DNA of 64,000 bases from Muribaculaceae bacterium (GTDB taxonomy: Bacteria > Bacteroidota > Bacteroidia > Bacteroidales > Muribaculaceae). The notes below the pieces were generated by a model. That model saw only the letters and a program-made list of their open reading frames with translations, made no database searches and had not been told where the DNA came from. The stretch covers positions 1-64,000 of the forward strand of contig JAFRRT010000038.1 of the NCBI GenBank assembly GCA_017427945.1, given 5' to 3'. Positions 7,303 to 16,459 of the stretch are shown piece by piece; the first letter of the stretch is position 1; each line of letters opens with the position of its first letter. Position numbers and translations under genes: made by a program.

Positions 7303-8946
7303 TTAATCGTCTTGGTGTTCGTCAAGGTCACGACGTTTCCAGCTCTTGCGGCGACCATGAATGATGGGAACTTCCTTGTCGGCGCTCAGCGTGGGCTTGC
7401 GGTCGCGCAGGATGCGCTTGGCAAACGTCTGGGAATGACGGAATTCCTGGTCAAAGTCATTGTCGTAACGACCTTCCCTGTCACGGTTGTCCACATCGGC
7501 CATCAATCGACGGTCGCGTGCAACCTTGGCACGACGCTGGCGTTCCTCATCGGTCAGGGGCGTGTCGTCACGTTGCGGGCGTTCATCGTTAAAGCGTCGG
7601 CGGGGACGGTCATCACTGCGGCGCCTGTCATCATCAAAACGGCGTCGTGGACGTTCGCCATCGCCCCTGTCGCGCCTGTTGTCGTCGGAGCGTCGGCGCG
7701 GCCGGTCTTCACGTTCATCTCGTCCCACCTTGTTATAGTTGCCCTTGCTGCGTTCGCTGGCACGGAATCCCTCGTTACGGATGTGCTCTCCACGCTCACG
7801 CATTTCGTCATATTTACCTTCAAAGATGACGTATTGCAGCAGCTCGCAGTCCAGTCCGCCGTTGTTAAGCGCGTATTTCACCGAGGGCTTGAGGCCGATT
7901 TTTTGGTATTGGTCCTTATTGTAGCAGATGAGCCATGCATTGTAGCCCCTGAAGGTGTGCTTGAGCGCAAAGCCCAAGTCGCCGTAGAACTGCTCGATGT
8001 CCTCGATAGACAGGCGCTCGCCATAGGGCGGGTTTGTGATGAGCGTGCCGTGCTCGGGCACTTGCTCAATCTCGTTGAAGTCGCGGCGCTCCAGTTCTAT
8101 ATACTTGTTCAGGCCAGCGTTTTTCACGTTGGCACGGGCAATGGCAATGGCTTTGCCCTCAATGTCGCTGCCGTAAATTTTGTGGGCGAAGTCGCGCTCG
8201 CCGCTGTCGTCGTTATAGATTTTTTCGAACAGTTCGGTATCATAGTCGGGCCACTGCTGGAAAGCATAGTTGTCGCGGTACACGCCGGGGGCGATGTTGG
8301 CGCCGATAAGTGCCGCTTCGATAAGGAAGGTTCCTGAGCCGCACATGGGATCAACTAGGTCGGTATCACCTTTCCAGCCACTGAGCAGGATAATACCCGC
8401 CGCCAGCACCTCGTTGATGGGGGCGTCGGTCTGTGCCACACGCCAGCCGCGCTTGAACAGAGGATCACCGCTGCTGTCGAGCGATAACGTCACGTCGCGC
8501 CCAGAAATGTGCACGTCGAGGCGGATGTCGGGATTGGTCAAGCGGATGCTGGGCCGTTTGTTATATTTGGCGTTGAAGAAATCGGCGATGGCATCTTTAA
8601 CACGGTAAGTGACAAAACGCGAGTTGGTGAAGTCTTCGCTGTACACCGTAGCATCGATGGCAAAGGTTGTGTCCACTGTCATCAGCTGTTCCCAGTCAAA
8701 TGACTTGAGTTGTTCATACAAGTCATCGGCACTGTTGGAGCGCAGCGAGAGGAAGGGCTTGAGAATGCGCACTGCTGTGCGGCAGGCAAAGTTGGCTTTG
8801 TAAAGCAGTTCCTTGTCACCCTTGAACGCAACCACGCGGTTGCCTTCGACCACTTCCTCGGCGCCCATGGCGCGTAATTCGTCGGCAAGCACACCTTCCA
8901 GTCCGAGGAAGGTTTTTGCCACCATGTCAAATCTGTCAGTCATCAT
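7303..8946 (-). CDS. THUMP-domain 23S rRNA/tRNA guanine-N2 methyltransferase (RlmL/TrmN family) with Arg-rich tail
   Basis: 547 residues. The N-terminal THUMP RNA-binding domain covers about 45-155. The Rossmann-type SAM domain follows, with motif I DPMCGSGTFLIEAA starting at 199 and the N2-methylguanine motif NPPYGE at 305-310. This architecture matches the RlmL N-terminal half (m2G2445 of 23S rRNA) or TrmN-like tRNA enzymes. Residues about 400-547 are unusual: a low-complexity tail of Arg/Asp repeats (RPRRR, RRRFDD, RRSDDRP) that would be disordered and strongly RNA-binding. The -7 box TAACTTTG at 8980-8973 precedes the ATG-ATG start. It is divergent from slyD with promoters back to back. 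Confidence 0.85.
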   Translation of the reverse strand: MMTDRFDMVAKTFLGLEGVLADELRAMGAEEVVEGNRVVAFKGDKELLYKANFACRTAVRILKPFLSLRSNSADDLYEQLKSFDWEQLMTVDTTFAIDATVYSEDFTNSRFVTYRVKDAIADFFNAKYNKRPSIRLTNPDIRLDVHISGRDVTLSLDSSGDPLFKRGWRVAQTDAPINEVLAAGIILLSGWKGDTDLVDPMCGSGTFLIEAALIGANIAPGVYRDNYAFQQWPDYDTELFEKIYNDDSGERDFAHKIYGSDIEGKAIAIARANVKNAGLNKYIELERRDFNEIEQVPEHGTLITNPPYGERLSIEDIEQFYGDLGFALKHTFRGYNAWLICYNKDQYQKIGLKPSVKYALNNGGLDCELLQYVIFEGKYDEMRERGEHIRNEGFRASERSKGNYNKVGRDEREDRPRRRSDDNRRDRGDGERPRRRFDDDRRRSDDRPRRRFNDERPQRDDTPLTDEERQRRAKVARDRRLMADVDNRDREGRYDNDFDQEFRHSQTFAKRILRDRKPTLSADKEVPIIHGRRKSWKRRDLDEHQDD

Positions 8947-9013
8947 GTTCGAAATATTACTCTAAGAGATTGCAAAGTTACGGTAAAAACTTGAATAATA
9001 GCGAAAGTTAACG

Positions 9014-9021
9014 TATCTTTG
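9014..9021 (+). promoter_or_regulatory. -7 box of the slyD promoter
   Basis: TATCTTTG, with CTTG 20 bases upstream (8990-8993) as an imperfect -33 box, 38 bases before the ATG. The opposing TAACTTTG of the methyltransferase gene lies at 8973-8980, giving a compact divergent promoter. Confidence 0.55.
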
Positions 9022-9059
9022 CCGAAAAATATTTATCAATCAATTATTGCAAAAAATCA

Positions 9060-9638
9060 ATGGAGAAAATTCAAGCAGGAAAATATGTAGAGCTCGTGTA
9101 TGAGATCTTTGTTGTCAACGGTGAAGAGAGCGTCAGTGTTTTCAAGTTCAACAAGGAGCATCCCGATGCTTTTGTCTTTGGTATGGACTTGTCGCTTATC
9201 GAGGGCTTTCAGAACCGCATAATGGGACTGGAGCAGGGCGAGAAGTTTGACTTTACCCTTCAGCCCCATGAGGCCTTCGGCAAAAAGGATCCCGACCTGA
9301 TTTATGAGTTGGAGAAGGAAATCTTCCACATCGAGGGCAAGTTTGACGACGAGAACATCCGTCCCGGTGCTCGTGTGCCCATGATGACGCAGGAAGGCAT
9401 GCGCATCGAGGGCCAGGTAATCAAGGTCACCGACGACAAGGTGTTCATGGACTTCAACCACCAGTTGGCAGGCGAGACCGTTCGCTACAGCGGATATGTA
9501 CAGCTCGTGCGTGACGCTACTCCCGAGGAGTTACAGCCCAGGCATCACGGTTGCGGCTGCGGATGTGAGGACTGTAAAGACGGCGACTGCGGCCACGACC
9601 ACGGTGACGGCTGCGACTGCGGTTGCGGCGGTTGCTAA
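9060..9638 (+). CDS. slyD: FKBP-type peptidyl-prolyl isomerase/metallochaperone SlyD
   Basis: 192 residues. The split FKBP fold occupies about 1-75 and 130-152, interrupted by the insert-in-flap chaperone domain at 76-128. The diagnostic MDFNHQLAGE segment lies at 130-139. Residues 161-192 are a Cys/His-rich tail (HHGCGCGC, CGHDHGDGC, CDCGCGGC) that would bind nickel, zinc or other soft metals, as in E. coli SlyD. Cytoplasmic: no signal peptide. It probably assists folding and metal delivery. The metal tail is complete. Monocistronic, followed by a 203-base gap containing an AT-rich hairpin and the pckA promoter. Confidence 0.9.
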   Translation: MEKIQAGKYVELVYEIFVVNGEESVSVFKFNKEHPDAFVFGMDLSLIEGFQNRIMGLEQGEKFDFTLQPHEAFGKKDPDLIYELEKEIFHIEGKFDDENIRPGARVPMMTQEGMRIEGQVIKVTDDKVFMDFNHQLAGETVRYSGYVQLVRDATPEELQPRHHGCGCGCEDCKDGDCGHDHGDGCDCGCGGC

Positions 9639-9729
9639 CCTGTTTCCTGTCGGCTGATTAGAGAAATTCTTAGGTTGCCGAAGTTGTCGGAAAAACAGGG
9701 TTGCAGTGCTAAAAAAGTATAACAGGGCT

Positions 9730-9757
9730 CGAATTAAGGAAATTTTTCTTTAATTCG
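9730..9757. repeat. AT-rich hairpin between slyD and pckA
   Basis: CGAATTAA and TTAATTCG arms extend inward through a G-U pair to GGAAA/TTTTC, giving about 12 paired positions. No U-tract follows. It could be a weak slyD terminator or an operator just upstream of the pckA promoter. Confidence 0.35.
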
Positions 9758-9781
9758 TGTTGCTCAGAATAAAATAATGCG

Positions 9782-9789
9782 TAATTTTG
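9782..9789 (+). promoter_or_regulatory. -7 box of the pckA promoter
   Basis: TAATTTTG, 52 bases before the ATG. GTTG at 9759-9762, 19 bases upstream, is an imperfect -33 box. Confidence 0.5.
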
Positions 9790-9841
9790 CATCGGTTTTT
9801 AAATAGGTATTATCTAACACATTAATAATTAAAGATTTGTT

Positions 9842-11458
9842 ATGGCAAGATTTGATAAAGCTATCTTAGCAGAGAAGTACGGTATCACTGGCGTTACCGA
9901 GGTTCAGTACAACCCCAGTTATGAGGTGATGTTCAACGAGGAGATGAAGCCCGGTCTGGAAGGTTATGACCGTGGTCAGGAGACTGAGCTGGGTGCCATC
10001 AACGTAATGACCGGTATCTATACCGGCCGTTCACCTAAGGACAAATTCATCGTTGACGATGCCAACAGCCACGACAAGGTATGGTGGACCACTCCTGGTT
10101 ACCCCAATGACAACAAGCCTGTGACCGAGGCCACTTGGGCAGCCCTGAAAGACCTTGCTGTAAAGCAGCTGAGCGGCAAGAGGCTGTTTGTGGTTGACGG
10201 TTTCTGCGGTGCCAATAAGGACACCCGCATGAAGGTGCGCTTCATCATGGAGGTGGCATGGCAGGCCCACTTTGTGACCAACATGTTCATCCGTCCTCAG
10301 AACGAGGAAGAGTTTGACCAGGAGCCCGACTTCACCGTTTACTGCGCCAGCAAGGCCAAGGTGGACAACTACAAGGAGCTGGGTCTGAACAGTGACACCG
10401 CTGTTGTGTTCAACGTGACCAGCAACGAGCAGGTTATCCTCAACACCTGGTACGGTGGTGAGATGAAGAAGGGTATGTTCTCGATGATGAACTACTTCCT
10501 GCCGCTCAAGGGCATCGCTGCCATGCACTGCTCAGCCAACTGCGACATGAACGGTGAGAATACCGCTATTTTCTTCGGTCTGTCGGGTACCGGCAAGACC
10601 ACTTTGAGCACCGACCCGAACCGCAAGCTTATCGGTGACGACGAGCACGGTTGGGACGACAACGGTATCTTCAACTTCGAGGGTGGCTGCTATGCCAAGG
10701 TCATCAACCTTGACAAGGAGGCCGAGCCTGACATCTACAACGCTATTCGCCGCGATGCATTGCTCGAGAATGTCACCGTTGACGAGAACGGCAAAATCGA
10801 CTTCGCCGACAAGAGCGTGACCGAGAACACCCGCGTGAGCTATCCCATCTATCACATCAAGAACATCGTGCGCCCCATCAGCCACGCTCCCGCTGCTAAG
10901 CAGGTAATCTTCTTGAGTGCTGACGCTTTTGGCGTACTGCCTCCCGTATCTATTCTTGACTCGGAGCAGACCAAGTACTACTTCTTGAGCGGCTTTACCG
11001 CTAAGCTCGCAGGTACCGAGCGTGGTATTACCGAGCCTACTCCCACCTTCAGCGCTTGCTTTGGCCAGGCATTCCTGGAGTTGCATCCCACGAAGTATGC
11101 CGAGGAACTCGTGAAGCGTATGGAAGCCAGTGGTGCCAAGGCTTATCTGGTGAACACCGGTTGGAACGGTACCGGCAAGCGTATCTCGATTCAAGACACC
11201 CGCGGTATCATCGATGCCATCCTCAACCACAGCATCGACGAGGCTCCCACCAAGATGATTCCTTACTTCAACTTGATGGTGCCCACCGTGCTTGAGGGCG
11301 TTGACACCGGTATCCTCGACCCGCGCGACACCTACGCCGATCCCGCACAGTGGGAAGAGAAAGCCAAGGATTTGGCAAGACGCTTCATCAAGAACTTCGT
11401 CAAGTACGAGGACAACGAGGCAGGCAAGGCTCTGGTAGCCGCCGGTCCCCAGCTCTAA
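9842..11458 (+). CDS. pckA: Phosphoenolpyruvate carboxykinase (ATP)
   Basis: 538 residues, full length. The enzyme interconverts oxaloacetate + ATP and phosphoenolpyruvate + CO2 + ADP. In gut Bacteroidales it usually runs toward oxaloacetate, feeding succinate formation. Visible motifs: [11 protein letters not shown] near 61-71, the kinase-1a P-loop GLSGTGKTT at 246-254, the metal-binding LIGDDEHGW from 263, and a C-terminal [12 protein letters not shown] substrate/nucleotide segment. All key residues appear present. It is transcribed alone from an upstream TAATTTTG promoter and ends at a strong hairpin. The Dcu transporter at 51 kb fits the same fumarate/succinate metabolism. Confidence 0.95.
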   Translation: MARFDKAILAEKYGITGVTEVQYNPSYEVMFNEEMKPGLEGYDRGQETELGAINVMTGIYTGRSPKDKFIVDDANSHDKVWWTTPGYPNDNKPVTEATWAALKDLAVKQLSGKRLFVVDGFCGANKDTRMKVRFIMEVAWQAHFVTNMFIRPQNEEEFDQEPDFTVYCASKAKVDNYKELGLNSDTAVVFNVTSNEQVILNTWYGGEMKKGMFSMMNYFLPLKGIAAMHCSANCDMNGENTAIFFGLSGTGKTTLSTDPNRKLIGDDEHGWDDNGIFNFEGGCYAKVINLDKEAEPDIYNAIRRDALLENVTVDENGKIDFADKSVTENTRVSYPIYHIKNIVRPISHAPAAKQVIFLSADAFGVLPPVSILDSEQTKYYFLSGFTAKLAGTERGITEPTPTFSACFGQAFLELHPTKYAEELVKRMEASGAKAYLVNTGWNGTGKRISIQDTRGIIDAILNHSIDEAPTKMIPYFNLMVPTVLEGVDTGILDPRDTYADPAQWEEKAKDLARRFIKNFVKYEDNEAGKALVAAGPQL

Positions 11459-11494
11459 TCTGTCAAGGAAATAATAAAACAGATTATTATAGTC

Positions 11495-11540
11495 ATGAGG
11501 GCGGTTCCTGTTATGGGAATCGCCCTCATTGTTATTGTTT
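11495..11540 (+). terminator. Rho-independent terminator after pckA
   Basis: ATGAGGGCG-TTCC pairs with GGAA-CGCCCTCAT (one G-U pair) around a TGTTAT-type loop, followed by a T-rich run. Convergent with the glycosyltransferase gene. Confidence 0.75.
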
Positions 11541-11572
11541 ATACCACTTTGTTTTGTGCTCGGGGAGTGTGA

Positions 11573-12694
11573 CTAAAGTGAGCGGTAAACGGCTGCCAGT
11601 TCCTCGGCAGATTTCTGCCATGAGTATTGTAGAAGTCGCTGTCTGCCATTCTCAACCAACTTGGTGCGCGTAGTGTCGTCGCTTGTGATGACCTTAACCT
11701 GGCTTAGAAGTGATGCCTTGTCGTTCAAGTCAAAGTACAAGGCGGCATTCCCCGCAATCTCAGGGAAACAGCTGGCGTAGCTCAGGATGACGGGACAATC
11801 ATTGGCAAACGCCTCAAGGATTGGAATGCCGAAGCCTTCGTACTTGGAGGGGTAGATGAATACTTCGGCGTGGTTGTAAAGACAGTAAAGCTCTTCGGAG
11901 TCGGCAAAACGATGAAGCACTTTGTCATCAAGGCCCAATGAATGTATCTGCTCCAGTTCTGCTGCATTGAGTTCGGGCCCGGTGCAAACGAGTTTGACCT
12001 CACTTTGCCGCAGCCACGGGTGCAGGGCGTCGAGCATCCAAGAGAAATTCTTGTAGGACCCGCGTGAACCCACATACAGGATGTAACGGAAATCAAACAT
12101 CGGCTTAAGGGAACGGCCTTCGTGCGTCTCAGGGGCTCCATGATAGATGACCTTGATTTTGTTCTCAGGTACATGGTAGTATTTCACAATGTCGGCAGCG
12201 GTGTTCTCGCTCACAGCGACAATGCGTGAGGCAAGCGGGCACAGGATTGACCGTTGGGCGACCTGGTCATCATTCCTGTGCGGCTTGACCGACAGCACCT
12301 CATAGGTGAGGTCATGCACTGTCAATACAAAAGGCTTATTGTTGAGATAGCGCAAGAAATAGGTGTTGAAGAATGTAGGGTGAAACACGTCGAAGTCTCC
12401 TCGCTGCAATGCTTTGATGGAGGCTCGTTGCCCCGGCATTCTCTCAAAGAAATGATTATAGGCTTTGAAGGCTTTGTTTCCCCAGCTGTAACGCGACAAG
12501 CCGGCAAAAGGGTATTGCTGGCGCCACACGTCAGGGGCAATGCCACTCTCGTGCAGATGCTCGTTGCGGCATTTATTGATGGCAATCTCGTATTGGATAT
12601 CACGCGGCAGGTGACTGATCAATTGGGCGAAGCTGCGAGATACACCGCCAAAAGCCTGCATGGCAAAAGCCTGATAATCATATAAAACTTTCAT
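11573..12694 (-). CDS. Glycosyltransferase family 1/GT4-type
   Basis: 373 residues with a GT-B fold. The N-terminal acceptor domain has the MQAFGGVSRSFAQL glycine-rich segment; the C-terminal donor domain has SRGSYKNF (Arg211, Lys215, phosphate contacts) and the retaining EX7E motif from Glu286 to Glu294 (KYEGFGIPILEAF). Such enzymes transfer a sugar, often mannose, from a nucleotide donor to a lipid- or polysaccharide-linked acceptor at the cytoplasmic face. No neighbouring polysaccharide genes are present, so it is a stand-alone gene and the substrate is unknown. A -7 box TATATTTG lies at 12756-12749 about 55 bases upstream of the ATG. Confidence 0.87.
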   Translation of the reverse strand: MKVLYDYQAFAMQAFGGVSRSFAQLISHLPRDIQYEIAINKCRNEHLHESGIAPDVWRQQYPFAGLSRYSWGNKAFKAYNHFFERMPGQRASIKALQRGDFDVFHPTFFNTYFLRYLNNKPFVLTVHDLTYEVLSVKPHRNDDQVAQRSILCPLASRIVAVSENTAADIVKYYHVPENKIKVIYHGAPETHEGRSLKPMFDFRYILYVGSRGSYKNFSWMLDALHPWLRQSEVKLVCTGPELNAAELEQIHSLGLDDKVLHRFADSEELYCLYNHAEVFIYPSKYEGFGIPILEAFANDCPVILSYASCFPEIAGNAALYFDLNDKASLLSQVKVITSDDTTRTKLVENGRQRLLQYSWQKSAEELAAVYRSL

Positions 12695-12760
12695 GACCAG
12701 AATCTTCTCAACAGATTATTTCATGCTTTCAAATGTGGTTTCAGGTCGCAAATATAAGCA

Positions 12761-12796
12761 AAATCCCGCAGAGCGACAACTTGCCCTGCGGGATTT
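12761..12796 (-). terminator. Terminator of the lipocalin-like gene
   Basis: AAATCCCGCAG / CTGCGGGATTT stem around a loop of about 14 bases, just downstream of the minus-strand stop at 12815, followed on that strand by a T-rich run. Confidence 0.65.
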
Positions 12797-12814
12797 GAAT
12801 TCTTGTTAAACGAT

Positions 12815-13333
12815 TTAGTTAGCGATGGTTGCGAAGCGCACGAAAGTGAGCGTCTGCTCGCCATCGTTCATCTCGAGCATCGAGTCGCTTACCTTGACGG
12901 TATTGGTCTCTACTTCACCAAACTGTGCCTTAAATTCGGCGCTGTTGAGCATTTCATTAACCTGAGACGTTACCATGGGATTGCTGGTTACCTTGCCATT
13001 CATTGACACGCTAATCAGTTCTGCTTTATAGGTATCAAGGTTGGGGGTAAGCTTCAGCTGGTCGCCCTCAAGGACGTAAGTTCCCTTAACTTCGATTGAC
13101 ATGGCGATTTCCATGGCCATCGTGGGGGCCGGCTGTGAGGCTTCGGTGACTTCGTCAACAAAGCTGTAAGTGCCATCCTCATTAAAGGTGTAGATGATGT
13201 TCTGAGCTTCGAATGTGCCGTCCTCGGCAGTCTCTACGATGGGTTGCATGCTGCGCCATGTGGCACAGATGGATTGTGCCTGCACGGTCATGACCGAAAT
13301 CAGGGCTACGAGTGAAAATAAGATCTTCTTCAT
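12815..13333 (-). CDS. Secreted small protein, lipocalin-like
   Basis: 172 residues from the ATG at 13333; a longer frame exists upstream but this start gives a clean signal peptide (MKKILFSLVALISVMTVQAQ). The mature part alternates short beta-rich stretches, including a TW near the N-terminus, YTFNEDGTYSF and KGTYVLEGDQLKL, reminiscent of the lipocalin-like proteins common in Bacteroidetes. No lipobox is seen, so it is probably periplasmic or secreted. Function unknown; a binding role for a small hydrophobic ligand is only a family-based guess. The -7 box TACCTTTG at 13367-13360 supports this start. Its terminator lies between it and the glycosyltransferase gene. Confidence 0.7.
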   Translation of the reverse strand: MKKILFSLVALISVMTVQAQSICATWRSMQPIVETAEDGTFEAQNIIYTFNEDGTYSFVDEVTEASQPAPTMAMEIAMSIEVKGTYVLEGDQLKLTPNLDTYKAELISVSMNGKVTSNPMVTSQVNEMLNSAEFKAQFGEVETNTVKVSDSMLEMNDGEQTLTFVRFATIAN

Positions 13334-13625
13334 AATGAATTTGTTTTTTGATAACACCGCAAAGGTAATCACAATTTTTATACCAATGCAACACTCGGCA
13401 CATTTTTTTGAGGCTTTTGAAGATGAATCCCCGCAATCAATGCCCTAAATCCCAACATTTCATAGACAATCCTGCATGCTTTTTTAGATGCAAAAATCAA
13501 ACAAGACATACCCCACGGCAAGACGGCAAGGTTGCAGAAAATGCGTGTCTATTGCGAAAGACGGTAATTTTGCCATGTGACGAGAAGACAGTATAATTAA
13601 CGTGTAACATTTAATTGAAACGAAA

Positions 13626-14048
13626 ATGAACAATTCAATCAATGCTTTGCTCCCCGGAGCACAAACTGCATCCACTATCGTTTGCACCTTTAACAAGCCC
13701 TACATCCTGCTTTTCAACCGTGAAGAGGACGGGCATTGGTATGTAAATCACTCCTATTTGCCGTTTGGTCTCCATCGCCAGGTGATGGTGGCTTGTGCCG
13801 ACGAGTTGTGCTCTTTTTTGAGCAATGACAACCGTACGGTCCGTATCGAGGCCTATCCCGGTTACGAGCCATATGACAAAACAGGATATGCCTGCCTCGT
13901 GCGCGGACATCACTCCCTGGTCAGTGGTTCACACTATCAGGTGAAAGGTATTCCGGGCTTTAAGGGCGAAGTGTGGCTTTGTCCCTCCACGCTCTTGGCT
14001 CTGGGCTACTATCCCAAACGCATCTACATCAGGAAATGGAGTGATTAA
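13626..14048 (+). CDS. Conserved-looking hypothetical protein, 140 residues
   Basis: A compact cytoplasmic-looking protein without signal peptide or membrane helix. Aromatic residues are frequent (HWYVNHSYLPFGLHRQ, YPGYEPYD). I do not recognise the family. Coding potential is supported by its own promoter box TAATTTTG at 13565-13572, by an ATG with an A-rich upstream region, and by codon use like the neighbours. It lies in a gap between the divergent secreted protein and the convergent enolase gene. The spacing of 53 bases between the -7 box and the ATG is similar to that of pckA. No function is proposed. Confidence 0.65.
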   Translation: MNNSINALLPGAQTASTIVCTFNKPYILLFNREEDGHWYVNHSYLPFGLHRQVMVACADELCSFLSNDNRTVRIEAYPGYEPYDKTGYACLVRGHHSLVSGSHYQVKGIPGFKGEVWLCPSTLLALGYYPKRIYIRKWSD

Positions 14049-14133
14049 AACCTGTGCTACCTTGCACCAACATGAAATCGGAGCAGCCATTCAAGGCCGC
14101 CCCGATTTTGTTGGAGAGTCTAATCACAAAGGA

Positions 14134-15567
<1,434 letters not shown>

Positions 15568-15620
15568 TCAATCATGCAGATGCAGATTTGTCGATAAAAA
15601 TAACTACTTCGTCTAATTTA

Positions 15621-15653
15621 TTTGCACGTGCCGCATGGCGTGATGTAATTTTG
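15621..15653 (+). promoter_or_regulatory. Promoter of the SH3 protein gene
   Basis: TTTG (15621-15624), 21-base spacer, TAATTTTG (15646-15653), 45 bases before the ATG at 15699. Confidence 0.65.
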
Positions 15654-15698
15654 CATATCGAGAAATAATACTCGAAGACTGTTTAAAATTGAAAGCGT

Positions 15699-16160
15699 AT
15701 GAAAGCAAGAAAATTATTTCAGGTTTTGGTGTTCGGCATGGCAATGATGCTTTGCACGAGCCTTGATGCGCAGGCGCAGAAGTCGCAGCCCGGCAACAAG
15801 AATGCCCAGACCCAAAGGCAGTCTGTTGAGCAAGTACAGAAGTCTCAACCCGCTGCCACGGCTACTCAGGCGCCTAAATCCCAGCCCGCTCAGCAAGTTT
15901 CAAAGTCCCAGCCTCAGGGCAATAAGGCTTCTAAGGTGAAGAAATCTACTGCTGGCAAGGGCTTCCGCACCACTGTCGCAGTGAAGCTGCGCAAGAATGC
16001 ATCGTCCAACTCGACGTCGGTGAAATACAAAAACGGTAAAATTGTGGTGATTCCCAAGGGAGCATCCATCAAATATGTAAAGACCAGTGGCAACTTTTAC
16101 AAGGTGACCTATAAGGGTTATACGGGTTACATTGCCAAGAAGTACACCACCGGTCGGTAA
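15699..16160 (+). CDS. Secreted bacterial SH3-domain protein with KSQP repeats
   Basis: 153 residues. Residues 1-26 are a signal peptide ending in AQA. Residues 27-75 form a low-complexity linker with five KSQP units (QKSQPGNKN, QKSQPAATA, PKSQPAQQ, SKSQPQGN). The C-terminal 65 residues are an SH3b domain (TTVAVKLRKNASSNS, IPKGASIKYV, FYKVTYKGYTGYIAKKY). SH3b domains usually bind peptidoglycan or peptide stems, so a periplasmic cell-wall-binding role is likely, but no catalytic domain is attached. The linker is basic overall. Monocistronic: own promoter upstream and a hairpin terminator about 100 bases downstream. Confidence 0.8.
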   Translation: MKARKLFQVLVFGMAMMLCTSLDAQAQKSQPGNKNAQTQRQSVEQVQKSQPAATATQAPKSQPAQQVSKSQPQGNKASKVKKSTAGKGFRTTVAVKLRKNASSNSTSVKYKNGKIVVIPKGASIKYVKTSGNFYKVTYKGYTGYIAKKYTTGR

Positions 16161-16256
16161 ACAGCAATAACGAAAACACAAAGGTACATCAGTTACATTT
16201 TCATAACCAAAGTTATAGTTTTAGAGCAATCATTTACAAAAAGTGAAAACACGCTC

Positions 16257-16292
16257 ATCCGCCGCCTTTAACCTGGGCGGCGGATTGTTTTT
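16257..16292 (+). terminator. Rho-independent terminator
   Basis: 10-base GC-rich arms ATCCGCCGCC / GGCGGCGGAT followed by TGTTTTT. It lies in the 299-base gap before the YfhO gene; the rest of the gap has only a -7-like TAAATTTG at 16409-16416. Confidence 0.85.
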
Positions 16293-16459
16293 CAGTGGGC
16301 TGCTGTAACGGTTGATGCAGGTGTGTGGAGGGGATGCCTGATGCTGTCAATGGTTGTGGTGGCGTGAAATTCCGGGCTGAATATTGGTGCTCTTTCGATA
16401 ATTCTACCTAAATTTGCAGTTTGTATTGGAAAGCCAACAAAGAAATCAAAGATACTATA

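Noticed and set aside
7300-8337. Plus-strand frame opposite the rRNA methyltransferase
   Set aside because: Antisense to a coding region with clear methyltransferase motifs, and its hydrophobic Val/Ala-rich translation is a codon-bias artefact.
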